Below are positions 19,528-31,630 of a stretch of DNA of 64,000 nucleotides, one piece after another. Made by a program: the position numbers and the translations under genes. The notes beneath the pieces were generated by a model. That model worked only from the letters and a program-made list of their open reading frames with translations, had not been told where the DNA came from and searched no databases. This stretch comes from Pelobates cultripes (taxonomy: Eukaryota; Chordata; Amphibia; Anura; Pelobatidae), in NCBI GenBank assembly GCA_933207985.1, contig OW240913.1, forward strand, positions 263,242,862-263,306,861. Direction: 5' to 3'. Numbering within the stretch: the first letter of the stretch is position 1; the number at the start of each line of letters is the position of its first letter.

Positions 19528-20727
19528 TTGGAGACTGGCAGGGTTAACCCAAGGAACCTACCACCCTGACCCCCACTATTCAAACTCCGTGAACCAGTGG
19601 CACAAGCACGCCCAGACTGGCAGCGTCTGTAGCCGCCCCCTAACCAGACTGAAATGCCACCATCCGCACCCCAACGACATGGACGCAGGCGAGAAAACCT
19701 GGCTTCGAAAACCAAAAATGGGAGAGGAGGCCGAACAACCCAGGGGCGCAATAGCCCTCACCGAAGGAAAACAGGACACATTTGGGAACCCGGCACTCCC
19801 CCCAATTGAAACGGTATATTTCCAACTATACTGGGAACCTAGCACATCCTGTTAGGAGCCTAACCATTACCCTGTGCATTCCATCTACCTCAAGAGAAAG
19901 CAGAAAGGGCCGGTTAGGTCAACCCCACAACATCCAAGAACGGAACAGATTCTATTGATGAATCAACCAACCGCTACCAACTGACCTTTCCCAAGTACAA
20001 CAGCCGTCGAGCGGCAAAAGCCTGAAGGAAATCCATCCCGATGCTTACTCAAGCCACCAAAACCCCTTCCCACCTGCAGATGACCGTAACATGAAAGGAA
20101 AGCCGCCAAGGAAATGGTCTCATCCGGCCTGATCGGTCACACTTTACCGTAGCTGGCCCCAGACCGCTAGACCAAGCGACCACAACTCCACCGCCATATA
20201 ATTTGGCCCCAAGGAGCCCCCCACCTGAACAAGATAGAACCCCCGGGAAAAACCCCGCCTGACCAGACACCTCCAGACTCAAGCAGCACCGAGCTAGGCC
20301 CTGCAAACAGGGTACCACCGGGGTAGAGGGTACTGCAACATGATATAGACAGCCTGCACCACCCCACAATTGTCACAATGGAAGAACTACCCACCTGTCC
20401 GGGAGTTGGGTACCCCACGCCTACCATGCCACCAGAATGGGGAAGCTCCAAGACAGCCAGTCTGCAAGAGCCCCGATGCTTGCCAGCTTACTGAGCAAGA
20501 GACAGCACACCATGGAAAAACCCAATCAGGCCCCAAAAACCCCCAAACCTGCCGCAGCGGCAACAGGTGGAAGTCAGTGGAAGGGACTTAGGGGGCCAGA
20601 TTGCCCAAGCCGTTCCTAACGGAGGCCCCAAAGGAAAAACCCCATAACGCAGGGCAACACCGACAGGCAAAGCCCAGCTTACCCAGGAGGGCGACATTAA
20701 GAGCACATAGCCAAAGAACACTGACAG
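19528..20727 (-). other. YR element internal region, no domain recognised
   Basis: GC-rich DNA lies between the SGNH-like and recombinase relics. Several frames stay open on both strands because of base composition. No motif that I recognise is present. Confidence 0.4.
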
Positions 20728-21192
20728 TCAGAAATACGGCCCGGAAAACAGATGGAACGACAACCGAGTAAATAAGAAATCATGCGAAATTGACCCTGCC
20801 CCTCTACAGGCACCCCAAAGTTGGTCGGGAGGTAAGCCTACCAAGCTTCTTGGTAAGCCACTCCCACACCACCCGAAGGAAGTCTCATATGGGCAGAAAG
20901 GTCCTGCTCGGAGAGCACTCATATCCCCTATCCCGACAGATTGCCCGCATGAAAAGACTGCGGGGAATGGGATGGGCCCCCTGCGACCGGAACCCTTGTG
21001 CTGGAACGGCCCGATGACCCCATCTTCCATCTGCAAATTCCCACCAACCCAGCTCACCCTAGGAACGACACGCGTCCCAGATAGTGTCCTGACAGCAGAA
21101 CAACGTGGAGCATACCGGGGAGCCCTCTCCCCGACACTGCTATCCATAACATACAATGCCCTGACACACTCCTTGCGCGCCATGGGGCGCAA
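20728..21192 (-). pseudogene. Tyrosine recombinase relic
   Basis: The minus-strand frame shows in order a GTRVVPRVSW block (compare GALRVSEL with the first catalytic Arg in YR retrotransposons), GGNLQMEDGV, a GRRGPIPFPAVF block (compare SKTDQ...GRGxxIPFPA), DMSALRA, and VGLPPDQLWGACRGAG (compare LPPxxYGTHSFRIGAAT). The HxxR core is eroded. The protein would have carried out site-specific circle integration, used by DIRS-type elements in place of an integrase. Confidence 0.5.
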
Positions 21193-22380
21193 CCAATCAT
21201 GGTATTTTCCTCACACACACCACCAGGAGTCCCTTCCAAGCACAGGCCCCCCGCGGCATGAGGGAACATATCACTAAGAAAAAAAACCTCCACCACTGCT
21301 TCCTTGTATTACGCGACATGCGCAAGTCAAGCAGGCCATACTAGCGCCCCGCAGCAGCGTCGAGAGCCACCCTAACCGCCTGCCTTTTGGGAGGCAACGC
21401 CAGTGCTAGAAGCTGCGCAGGATGCTGCAGGAATCCGTACTATAACATATGAGAAATACTGATAAAAAGGGGGGGGGAGGTTAAATAACCGGAGTGGACT
21501 CCCTGGTAAGCGGCGTCCATTTACCGTTTTCTGTTTTTTTTTTTTTTTTTTTTTTTCTCCTTCAATTCAGGTATTCATTCAGGAGTTTTTTTTTTTGTTT
21601 TTTTATTATTTAATTTTTATTTTTTTTACATCTCACATTCCATTCATGTATTCAGTCAGTTCTATTTTTTTTTGTTTTTTTATTTAAATTGTGAAATTTG
21701 TATCTATAATTTTTTGGCGCACTAATACCCCCCCAGCTCTAAAGGGGGCCCGATCGGATGCAACAAGGGACAACGTACTCACCAGCCAATGCCCGGTGCA
21801 CCACCCGCGGCATAACAAGCGTAGAAGTCCAGGCAGAAGATATTGAAACCAGCTTCCACTTTTTTCTTCGAAGATGTTCCAGGCGCCACCTGCTGGGCAT
21901 TTCTATGAACTGCAGCCAGGACCTGTGAGAAGGGCATGGAGAGGACGTGCCACCAGGAGGCAGCCGAGGTAAGTAAACAGAGAGAAGAACAGAAGGCAGA
22001 GGGAGAAGAACAGAAGGCAGAGAAGACCCAGGAACAGGTAAGAGCAGGGGAAGAGAGGAAAAGAGGGGGGGGAGGACATAGCGGAGAGAAACAGAGAGAG
22101 GGGAAGGGGGCCGTCGCGCCCGCCAGAAGGCCTCCGGCCGGCCACACAAGGCGCGGAATGCGCCACCCGCCTCCCACAGCCTCCGGTGTGAATCCCAACG
22201 CTGGAGGCCGCAGCCCGTGATCCGGCTGCAGGAGGGGGAGGCCACAGGTCCCACGCTGTGGGATTAGGCCACGCATCCTCCACGGCAGTTGTAGGCCGCG
22301 TGTCTGGAGCCTCAGACACGCGGCCGGGTAAAGCCTCGGGCCCAGGCTCCACCTCCTCAACTGGGCCCGAGGAGCAGCAT
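21193..22380 (-). other. YR element 5' region, T-rich then GC-rich
   Basis: This holds a G run (21470), T runs (21532-21556, 21587-21625 and 21665-21680), then purine-rich GC sequence. The expected reverse transcriptase and gag are not recognisable, so they are deleted or too decayed. Confidence 0.4.
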
Positions 22381-22815
22381 CGGGGGGGTAGTGGAGCCGG
22401 CGGGCGGTAGCAGGGGCCACAGGGTAGGCCCATATGGATGAAGACAGGCCGTGGGGGGGAGCACCCACACCAGCAGCCACCATGGGAGGGGGGGGCAGGA
22501 GCCACAGGGAAGGCCCCAGAGGGACCCAGGCTGCGGGGGGGGGAGCACCCACACCGGCAGCTATCATAGGAGAGGGGAGCAGGGGCCACAGGTAAGGCCC
22601 CAGATGGAGAGAGGCCGCGGGGGGGAGCACCCACACCAGCAGCCATCATGGGAGAGGGGAGCAGGGGCCACAGGGAAGGCCCCAGATGGAGACAGGCCGC
22701 GGGGGGAGCACCCACACCAGCAGCCATCATGGGAGAGGGGAGCAGGGGCCACAGGGAAGGCCCAGAGGGGCCCAGGCTGCGGGGGGAGCACCCACACTGG
22801 CAGCCACCCCAGGGG
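22380..22815. repeat. GC-rich minisatellite, 80-84-bp unit
   Basis: The anchor GCACCCACAC recurs at 22461, 22545, 22627, 22708 and 22788 (spacings 84, 82, 81, 80), with a partial unit before it. Spacings are not a constant multiple of three, so the long frames across it on both strands change phase between units and are not a protein repeat. Confidence 0.85.
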
Positions 22816-22989
22816 AGAGGATCCAGGAGAGGAGAGCACCTGACTCAGGAGTCGCTGGCCACCTTCCACGCAGCAGCTCTGAAGGAAGCAGCTCTGAGGG
22901 AAGCCAGAAAGCCTCAACCTCCATCCCTCAAGCTGTGTAAATCTGCAGGCCCAGGCAAACAGGAGCTGCAGGACAGGAAGGTGTTTGCA

Positions 22990-23043
22990 AGCTGTTTGCT
23001 GGCCGAATCCCAAGTGGCACTGAGGTAAGACCTCCCCCACACG
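22990..23043 (-). repeat. A1 terminal segment of the YR element
   Basis: 54 bp match 17781-17834 with very few differences. It marks the 5' end of the element on the minus strand. The rest of A2 is not matched here, so A1 is partial or A2 carries extra sequence. Confidence 0.6.
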
Positions 23044-23728
23044 GCCTCTGTCTCCACCATCTTGTGGTGTATTGGTCTCCTCCACCTTAGTCACGCAAAA
23101 TTTGAAGCTGGGGTCTGTGTCTTACACTGGGACTTCACAGACAACCTCCTGGGCAAGTAATTGTTCTAACCCATCATGCAGGAGATTGCAGCCATTGAGC
23201 CAGCTTCAGACAAAATTTGGCAAAGGTTTTGTCTAGCTGAGACATAGAGGAGCACATGGCATTCACCTTTTTAGTACGGGCTCTGGAAGACTCTGTAGGC
23301 ATTTCCATAGCTTGGTGACTTATTGAGAGGCCACCTAAGGTGAGGACCGGGATAACCCTTGCCGGTCCCGGTGGAGGGGAGGGGAGACAAAGTTGACAGG
23401 TGTGATTGCCAGTATATACTGGCTATAGGAGAGCAAATGTCCCTCCTGTACCATATCAGTCGGTAGGCCACCAACAGTGCTGTGCTGCATAAAGGCAAGA
23501 TGAGGCTGCTTGTTTGGTATCTTTGGGTTCTGCAGCTTTTCCACAGACAGGGATGCCTGATAAAATGTAAGCATAGCAATTATAGATGCTAAGTTTGTCG
23601 ATAAACCATATCGGTTCAGGGGAGCTGCTGCCTTTCCCTCCCATTTTTAACATGTTATTCACACTTAATGTGCTAGGTATAAACATAGGATGTTAAATTA
23701 AAGTCCTTTCTGTCCTTTAAAAATCATA
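23044..23728. other. Spacer, nothing recognised
   Basis: Only short, unrelated ORFs on both strands. No repeat ends were identified. Confidence 0.4.
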
Positions 23729-23949
23729 TACAGTTGTGCTCAAAAGCTTGCATACCCTTGGAGAATTGGTAATTTATGTACCATTTTTAAAGAAAACATG
23801 AGCAGGAAAAACACATTTATTTTATTTCTTATGGGATTCATATTCAACTGTAGGTTATAACAGAATGGCACAATCATAAAACAAATTATGGCAACAAAGA
23901 AAACAATGGAATGACCCCTGTTCAAAAGTCTGCATACCCTTAGTTCTTA

Positions 23950-25301
23950 ATACTGTGTATTGCCCCCTTTAGCATCAATGACAGTGTGCAGTCTTTTTTA
24001 ATAGTTGTTTATGAGGCCCCTAATTCTTGCAGGTGGTATAGCTGCCCATTTGTCTTGGCAAAATGCCTAGAGGTTGTGCAAAGTCTTTGGTCATCTTGCA
24101 TGAACACCACATTTGAGATCTCCCCAGAGTGGCTCAATGATATTAAGATCAGGAGACTGTGATGGCCACTCCAGAACCTTCACCTTTTTCTGCTGTAACC
24201 ACTGGAGGGTCAACTTGGCCTTGTGCTTAGGGTCATTGTCATGCTGGAAAGTTCAAGAACATCTCATGCGCAGCCTTCATGCAGAAGGATGCAAATTGTC
24301 TGTCAGTATTTTCTGATAACATGCTGCATTTATATTTCCATCAGTTTTCACAATATTCAATGTGCCTTTAGAGTTTACAGCCCCCCAAAACATCAGTGAA
24401 CCACAACATTGCTTCACAGTGGGGATGGTATTCTTTTCACTAGTTGACCCAACTCCAAACATACCGCTTATGGTTGTAACCATAAAGCTCTATTTTGGTC
24501 TTGTCACTCCAAATTACAGTGTGCCAGAAGCTGTGAGGCATGTCAAGGTTTTTTTCGGCATATTGTAATCAAGCTTTTTTGTGGCATTGGTGCAGTAAAG
24601 GCTTCTTTCTGGCAACTTGACCATGCAGCTAATTTTTGTTCAAGAATCATATTCTGCTACTTGAAACAACCACACCATCTTTTTCCAGAGCAGCCAGTAT
24701 TTCTTTAGAAGTTGAAAAAGCACCAAGGAAGGTGCGAAACGCTGCATCCAGGGCTTTCACACTCTTTTTCAGGGTAGTCTTCTAGCTGGTCTCTCCCCTG
24801 TCTGTCAGTTGCAGGTACTACGTCAAATTGATATTTTCCGAACATAATTTTTTTTTCTCTCTCTTGCTAGTAAATTTGTGTCATCTCAGTGCACTACAAT
24901 TATTTGGTGTGATATGCCTGTACTACCATTAGCATCTATGAGGGCTGCTGTGACAGTATGAATCCATGATTTGTTGATATGCATATTTTTTTTAACCAAT
25001 AAATGTGCACTCTTTCGTTTACAAACTTTTTGTGTATTATTTGGGATTATCTATGTGTGCGGACCTACATGAACCTATTGTGACACATACCTGTGGGTTT
25101 TTCTTTGTATCCCGAACAGTTCCTCTGACAGGCTGAACTATTTTTTTGACCTACTTGACCTTTTCCACTTCTTAATAAGTGATTGAACAGTACTCACTGG
25201 CATTTTCAAGATTTTGATATCTTTTTATATCCTTTTCCATCTTTATAAAGTTCCATTTCCTTGTTAAGCATGTCTTTTGACAGTTCTTTTCTGCTCCCCA
25301 T
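23950..25301 (-). pseudogene. Tc1 transposase pseudogene, split by a PLE insertion
   Basis: The minus-strand start ATG at 25301 opens a frame MGSRKELSKDML typical of Tc1 N-termini. After the insertion at 24712-25088, pieces such as NTIPTVKQCCGSLMFWGAV, NAACYQKIL, then [11 protein letters not shown] and [15 protein letters not shown] (with the DPKH and SPDLNxIE catalytic blocks) follow in order. Stops and frameshifts are present as well as the insertion. Confidence 0.75.
24712..25088 (+). mobile_element. PLE terminal fragment inside the Tc1 element
   Basis: The insertion begins with a GCACC...GGTGC stem directly followed by GAAACGC, the second half of a hammerhead-like motif with a decayed first core. 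The rest is AT-rich with an AATAAA at 24999-25005. It interrupts the Tc1 sequence between TTTAGAAGTT and ACCTGTGGG. Confidence 0.45.
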
Positions 25302-25442
25302 GGCTCAGTATCTAGCCTGCTCAGTGCATCCACGTGAGAGCTAACAAACTCACTGACTATTTATACACAGACACTAATTACAATTTAAAAAGCTACAGGT
25401 GTGGCACCCTGTGTGTCTGTAACAAGGCCAAACATTTAAGGG

Positions 25443-26065
25443 TATTGTGGTGGCCACTCCGAGAGAGGAGGGGTTTCTGCCACATGTCCTTTTCCCCCAT
25501 TGTGTGAGTAGTGCTGTAGCATTCCCAAGTAGATATACAAGCGGTAAATAAATAAGGTATAGCTGTTCCCTACAATCACGAGACGTGATGTGTTGAGGGT
25601 GAACTGATTTTATTGGGACCACACATGGCCTTTTATGTGAATTCCCATGCAAGGGGTCTACAATAACATATTCCAGGGACATTCCCTGCTGGACCTGAGA
25701 GGGGACAGATACAAAGTACACAGCATAATTATATTAACTCTCAGATCCAGGACATGTATAGGAATAACCCCCCAAACCCTCTTTAACAGTGAGGTACCCC
25801 CTTAAGTACTATCTCCCCGGATAGCTGGGATCTGAGCACCCAACATATCCAAAACGCATTCAGAGTCCACGAATGTAGCCAAATCGCCATTTGGGTATAG
25901 TTTAGACCGGCCGCACACAAGGTGCTTGCCCAAAAGAGTTCCATGAATTCAGCCTGTGAGGTCGGTCTCTTTCGGGAGTACAAAATATAACAGTGAGTGT
26001 GAATAAACTGTTAATGCGTATGCTTATGAAAACCAAGATGGCCGCCGCCTCGTGTTTTCGTTATA
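25443..26065 (-). repeat. LTR of the 35.7-kb family, inside the Tc1 element
   Basis: It shares with 35701-36731 the block GGCGATTTGRCT...GGATCTGAGCRC in the opposite orientation. A minus-strand AATAAAA lies near 25612. Boundaries are set by where Tc1 sequence resumes and are accurate to about 10 bp. Confidence 0.6.
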
Positions 26066-26225
26066 ATTTAAAAAGAAGTCAAACAACTACGTGATAATAA
26101 ATGGCTACCTATGATCACTAGTCTTCAATAAAATACTTTTTCTGCATGATCAGTCCTATTTTCAAAATCAATGCCAAGATTTCACAATTTCTGGTAGGGT
26201 ATGCAAACTTTTAAACACAACTGTA

Positions 26226-26780
26226 TATTATGTATGGGGGCAATTGAATTGAAAACCATTAAATTTCAGATGTAAAAAACCTACAGCTCAAATTCAAGGT
26301 TTTGTTTTGGTTCAGAATGTGGACAACTTTTCTACAGTGCCAAGATGTTCACGTAACAGCCACTTTTGAATTGTGATGTACAAGATTGTTGTGACGTAAT
26401 TGTACTGTGATGCGATTTGATTGTTATCCCTTCCCTGTGCCATCCCTCTATTGCTTTTATAACCTCCCTTCCCCCTTCTTATGTTTTTATTACAAAACTC
26501 AAAAAAAAAAAAAAAAAAAAAGGATTCATAATTGTGGATTGTTTGAATTATGTAATACACTACCACATTATTCATATTCCTTCAAGCATAAAACTGGACA
26601 AAGGGATGGATGATGTGGAAAAACTGGATAAAAAACATAAGAGAAGCCTGTCATGATATGTTGTGAAATGTTAAAATAAACACCTTCAGTAATTTAAGAA
26701 GGTGCATTAATATTCAGAGCATGAACATCTGAGACTTGTTTAGATGATATAAGGCAAACTAAGGTTACTAACTTTGCAGA
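26226..26780. other. Spacer with a poly(A) run
   Basis: An A run at 26500-26521 may be the tail of an unidentified retroposon. Otherwise nothing recognised. Confidence 0.4.
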
Positions 26781-27275
26781 GAGTTGATGCAAGGTAAGAA
26801 TCATCTACCCAGCTATCAAACAAGAAGATTATTGGATTTACATTCCAAAAATGGGAACGAAGCCAAAGTCAAATACCAGAAAAACGCAATCAGGAACACA
26901 CTCTTGTATAACCAGCTAATGGAAACCACGACAGGGCACTGACAAAAAGGTAATTTGGGTTTAAATAACCCTCCTTGGGCTGTAATTTGTTGTCTCTGAC
27001 CTCTGACCCCAAAACATGTGTGCGCGTCTATGAAGTGACGACGCACGCACGCATGCACGTTGACGTGATCTTTGAGGTGGGCGAAGGTAAGTTTCCTATA
27101 AAAATCCAAACCGCAGCGGCCGGCGTTCCTAAGAAGGTCACACCCGCTGGAGACCGTAACGGAGGGAGACCGGGCAGCTGCCCGCCGGGACCAAGGTAAA
27201 TCAGAAATATCTCTGTCGGCGTGGCTGCTTAATTTTTGTAAAGCCACGCCGGCAGAGGAGCCAGGAGCCGTGACA
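26781..27275 (-). repeat. Probable Gypsy-like LTR fragment
   Basis: On the minus strand it starts TGTCACGGCTCC, like the LTR at 12638, and further in contains a TTTGACTTTGGCTTCG block also seen there. The other end is not defined and no TSD was found. Confidence 0.4.
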
Positions 27276-27503
27276 TTATCATCCTGTTTTAATGTTTCAA
27301 TCCTTAACCACAAGACAAGTACATTATATCCTTATCTCAATTAGCACTTACACCGACCTGAACATATTTCCATTAGTGTTCCCATTGTGTCTTTTGGTTA
27401 CTCTCTATGATATTCCTTTTTTTCAAACTCAACCATACACTAGTTGATATGTTCCAACATACTTTCTATCAATTAATTACATTTCTATTCCCCTATATTC
27501 CTT

Positions 27504-27977
27504 AAAGGACCACTATAGGCACCCAGACCACTTCAGCTTAATGAAGTGGTCTGGGTGCCAGGTCCAGCTAGGATTAACCCTTTCTTCTATAAACATAGCA
27601 GTTTCATAGAAACTGCTATGTTTATAATAGGGTTAATCCAGCCTCTAGTGGCTGTCTCATTGACAGCCGCTAGAGGCGCTTCCGCGCTTCTTACTGTGAT
27701 TTTCACAGTGAGAAGACGCCAGCGTCCATAGGAAAGCATTCTCAATGCTGGCTGAATGCGCGTGCGGCTCATGCCGCGCATACGCATTCAGCCGATGACG
27801 ATTACAAGGAGGAGGAGAGGAGGAGAGTTCCCTGCCCGGCGCTGGAAATAGAGGTAAACTTAACCCCTTTCACCGCCTAGAGCTCGGCCGGAGGGGGGCC
27901 CTGAGGGTGGGGGCACCCTCAGGGCACTATAGTGCCAGGAAAACGAGTATGTTTTCCTGGCACTATAGTGGTCCTTT
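27504..27977. mobile_element. MITE made of consecutive hairpins
   Basis: 15-bp perfect inverted ends AAAGGACCACTATAG (27504) and CTATAGTGGTCCTTT (27963) bound a 474-bp unit. Inside are seven hairpins in a row: arms 27520-27534/27543-27557, 27588-27605/27609-27626, 27641-27656/27662-27677, 27687-27699/27703-27715, 27751-27768/27773-27792, 27898-27909/27914-27925 and 27925-27944/27951-27970. Several are perfect. The left flank is TTAA and the right is TTAG, so a TTAA target with one change is possible. No coding capacity. Confidence 0.8.
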
Positions 27978-27980
27978 AGG

Positions 27981-29449
27981 GATAAATCAACAGGCAGTAA
28001 AGGGTATTGGTGCGGACCACATTCACTGGGACCTGCAAGAAGGAGCAGTTATCCAGATCCACATAGGAACACAAGATTACTCACCTGCAGGCTTGGACAA
28101 ACCATTACACTCAGCAACTCTACCACATCCAGAACTTTCCTCAATAACAAGGGTGGTGAGATATATCCAATACCATCCACTAGTGGATGCTTGTTTTTTC
28201 TACTTTTAGTGTGTACACACTGGGACTGTTTATACATTGTTTTCAATTTTTGTCATTATTTTTCACTTTTACTTTTTTTTTTTTTTCTTTTTTTTCTTTC
28301 TGCCAAGTAGACAACAATTGTTGATTATATACAGGGCTCTCATGCATATAGTGTTCATTCACACTATTAATATTGACACAGAGTCAGTTTTTGATTGGGG
28401 ATATTTTATTTATTTATCTTGTGTTGTTTAGGCATATCACTTAAGGTGTTACATGGTTGTGATCACATAGGTACAATATAAGAAGCCATTTTTAATATAT
28501 CATACGTTGCCATTTTTGTATATTGCACTGATTTAAATAGATATCTGACTGAAAATAGGCAGAAAAATAAATAACTTTGCTTTATATCTAATATTGAGAG
28601 CGGTATCATATGTTCTATCACATTCTAGTATAATTGTAATTCAGTCCCACAAGGCCAACTCCCATCCTCACACGGAGGTATTCATCCATCAGCTCTACTC
28701 ATAGCTAGAGCCTCACTCCAACCTCTCCAGGTTATTAAATAGGGCCTCACCTGTCACGGCCACTCATTTGAATCTCTTCCTTGTCACCGAGAGGCCAACA
28801 GTCTCTAGTCCAATTCATAGATAGAGCCTCTCACAGCTACTTGACATTTAGTAGGGCCTCACCTTCCCCACATTTAGCTAATTTCTTTGCTATTCGCACT
28901 ATGCCAGCTGCCAGATGATGCAAGGTTACACTGTCACCAACATGGCCATCCCATTTACTTTTCATCGTGGTATGTCTCACACCTCTGGAAATATGATAAT
29001 GACAAACTGGGAAATTTAGTATCTCCTAACTCAGGAGTTCCTAATACTCCCATGGAATACCCTACTTCATACCCCTTACTTCTAACCTCTCAAGGTATCA
29101 TCACCAGATATAATCCAGCACATGTTCCCTCTTCTCACGTTATTTCACCAGTACATTTAATTCCCCTGTCCATTAGGAAGGACATACTGGATGGCTAAGA
29201 CATCAATTTAGTCCCCTTAGTTATTACCTCCCAAGACCTCGTAAAGAACTAGGTGTAGTGCTGTGGAGATTTGTCAGTAGTTTTGAAAGCTATGAGTGCT
29301 AGACTGAACAACACTGACCATACCCAGATTCATTCTGGACTTTTCTCTATATAGAGACGTCATCAGCAACATGTCCCTACACTATAGGGAAGACCTAGAT
29401 CTTTATTTTAAGGTAATCAAAGGCCTATGTAATCTAGAAAGGGAGGTGT
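27981..29449. other. Unrecognised DNA with poly(T)
   Basis: T runs lie at 28268-28300. 28640-28880 has repeated AGAGCCTC and AGGGCCTCAC phrases, which suggests an old repeat, but I cannot name it. Confidence 0.4.
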
Positions 29450-29636
29450 CCACCCAGATCAGAAATGTCTGTGAGAGTCACAGCCAGGAGAGGTGTGGCA
29501 ATGGCTGCATAAACAGAAACAAAAGTGACCTAACTCTTAAATGGAAAATAATTGGGCAGTGAGACTGAAGGCACTACACTCTAAAACTTGTTCATTAAAC
29601 TAAAGTTGTTTTGATGACTATAGTATCCCTTTAACT
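29450..29636. mobile_element. MITE fragment
   Basis: The right end ACTATAGTATCCCTTTAA resembles the terminal sequence of the 27.5-kb MITE, and the preceding TAAACTAAAGTTGTTTTGATGA is the usual subterminal part. The left end is missing. Confidence 0.4.
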
Positions 29637-31630
29637 TTATATATTGTATTTGGAAACATGTAGAGAGATCCACATTCAGGATCATATCAATACAAGTAAT
29701 TTATAATATGAATAATTAGATCTTGTAATTGATAAGAATATTTAAGAATAATCTGTTATGCGTACAGGACTATCTAAAATTATCATGTTTTGAATAGCAT
29801 TTATTTCTTCGTCACGTGTAACAACCCATTGGATGAAGGTGACTAAATTTTTGTGACAGATAATTAGATCATGTTTCATCCGGCCTCCCAACTGTGCTGA
29901 TTTCGAAGGGACAATTCAGATTTGGATCCTGTCCTGCTGTCCCGACTTTATCTCAAATGATGGACACCAGGGAATTGTCCCCAAAGCATAGAATGAGCGT
30001 ATCATTAGACATGCTTGTGTAATGAAGTAATTGATCAAAGATCTTATGACACCATATTTAAATAATAAATATATTCATCCTCATCAGTTACTAGCAAACT
30101 AGATCTAACACAATGTTGTGATATAGCTTACATTGCTATGTAAGCTATAGCACAGTTTCTTAAATTACATTTCTTCAACAGATAAAGCTAATGTCACAAA
30201 GTTTTATATAACCCCTCTTGGGGAAACTGCTAGTACTGCCCTATGCCTCATCACCTCACCTTTATCAATACGGTAAAATGCACATCATGCAAATTATCTT
30301 TATACAAATATTTTTTTCAAAGATTGTGCATCATTCTTCATCATCCCAATATTAAATGTTGTGAAAGTCTCCATCAACTATGAAGTGTCCCTTATTCTGT
30401 TAAAAGAAAACACCTACAGACCCCAAAAAACAAAAAAGCTCTTATCTAAGATGACACTGCCAACATAAGTTTTGCTCCCACTTCATTTCCAGAAGTTGAA
30501 ATGGTGTGGCATTCTTGGTAAAAAGGTATAGGAACAAATGCACCTCCTGATACTCTGTAGTAGATGCCTGCAACCTCTCAGTAGGTGGAATATAAAGCAA
30601 AATCCACGGGTTCTACAGGTATGGAGAAAGTGCAATATATTTAGGCATTCAACATGTATATGATTACCATGATTAAAGCCATTGGACTAAACCATAGTAT
30701 TTTATTGCGTTTAATGCCTAAATAATTGTACTTTGCATCTTACCTGTTAAACCAATGGATTTTGCTTTATATTCCATTTCATTTTCAAAAATATTTGAGT
30801 TATCCAAGGTTTCAAAAGAGATTATATGCAAGATTATACTGGCTAACTGTTGATGTTAAGAAGAATAATACATTTTATGCTGCTGGATATGCAGGGAAGG
30901 GGTGGAAACCATGTGTGGTGCAAGTGAACAGTGATCCAACCCTTCAGGAAGCAGATGTATGCAGCCAAGTATGACCAAGGTTGCTGATGAAGGAATGGAA
31001 TTTGCCAAAGCAAATAAGCTGTTACATAATACACACTTGACGATCTACAAATATAGAAAAAATACTGACCAAACACCTTTTATTGGCGGTTAAGTTCCTG
31101 ATCCTGGCCTTCTGGAGGCAGCGCATTGTGCCGACTTTAGACAGTGGATATGCAGTGTTGAGGAGATTAGAGCTATGGAGAAACAGATGACAGAACTCCA
31201 AGATAGGACAATTAAATTCCTGGAGCCCTTGGTTGACATATGCTAGTGTCCTAGAGCACATCAAACACAAAATGATACGCAAAACACCAATAAGTAAATC
31301 TAAGTATGTTTCCTTTAACTTGTCCCCCATTACTATTGAATAAATATACCCCCCACCTTCCTTTTACTTCTTTTTACCACTACCATTCCCCTCTTACTCT
31401 TTAGTAAATGCCTTAGATGAGTTCAAAACCTAGAAACCTTGCTAGAGAAAATATTTTTGTCGTGAACTATTGAATAGCATGATATGCTGAAAATTCTTCT
31501 TTTCTCGGTCTGGAAATTCAAGTTCATTGTTTATAATTAAATAACGAAACAACCATGTGATTCTGTAAATGAGAATAAAGTGTGTATATATAGCGCTTTT
31601 AAATTTATGTGATAAGCAGCTCGGAAACAC
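29637..31630. other. AT-rich intergenic DNA, nothing recognised
   Basis: ORFs up to about 100 codons lack any family signature. A short palindrome lies at 30122-30150 (ATAGCTTACATTGCTATGTAAGCTAT). Confidence 0.45.

Larger units (their letters stand above)
17231..23043 (-). mobile_element. DIRS/Ngaro-like YR retrotransposon with split direct repeats
   Basis: Read on the minus strand the order is A1 (22990-23043), an internal region, B1 (17948-18459), A2 (17739-17947), B2 (17231-17738). A1 and A2 share a 54-bp block, and B1 and B2 are about 99% identical. This A1-internal-B1A2B2 plan is the split-direct-repeat signature of Ngaro/PAT elements. The internal part carries relics of a tyrosine recombinase and an SGNH-hydrolase-like domain. 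I do not see a reverse transcriptase, so this copy is probably non-autonomous. A PLE fragment lies inside it at about 18634-19012. Confidence 0.6.
23729..26225 (-). mobile_element. Tc1-like DNA transposon with two nested insertions
   Basis: Inverted ends CAGTTGTGCTCAAAAGCTTG... (23731) and ...AACTTTTAAACACAACTG (26223) are each flanked by TA, the Tc1/mariner target. The element is about 2.49 kb, against about 1.6 kb for the family. The excess is explained by a PLE fragment (24712-25088) and an LTR (about 25443-26065). The transposase lies on the minus strand. Confidence 0.8.

Noticed and set aside
19460..19855. 131-codon plus-strand ORF
   Set aside because: Antisense to the YR element, with no motif. 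GC-rich DNA keeps many frames open.
21779..22843. Long Pro/Gly-rich ORFs on both strands
   Set aside because: They come from the GC-rich minisatellite. Unit lengths are not a constant multiple of three, so no frame is conserved between units.
26649..27275. LTR spanning 26649-27275 using TGTCA at 26649
   Set aside because: No TSD matches the TTATC after 27275, and internal similarity to the 12.6-kb LTR starts only near 26.8 kb.
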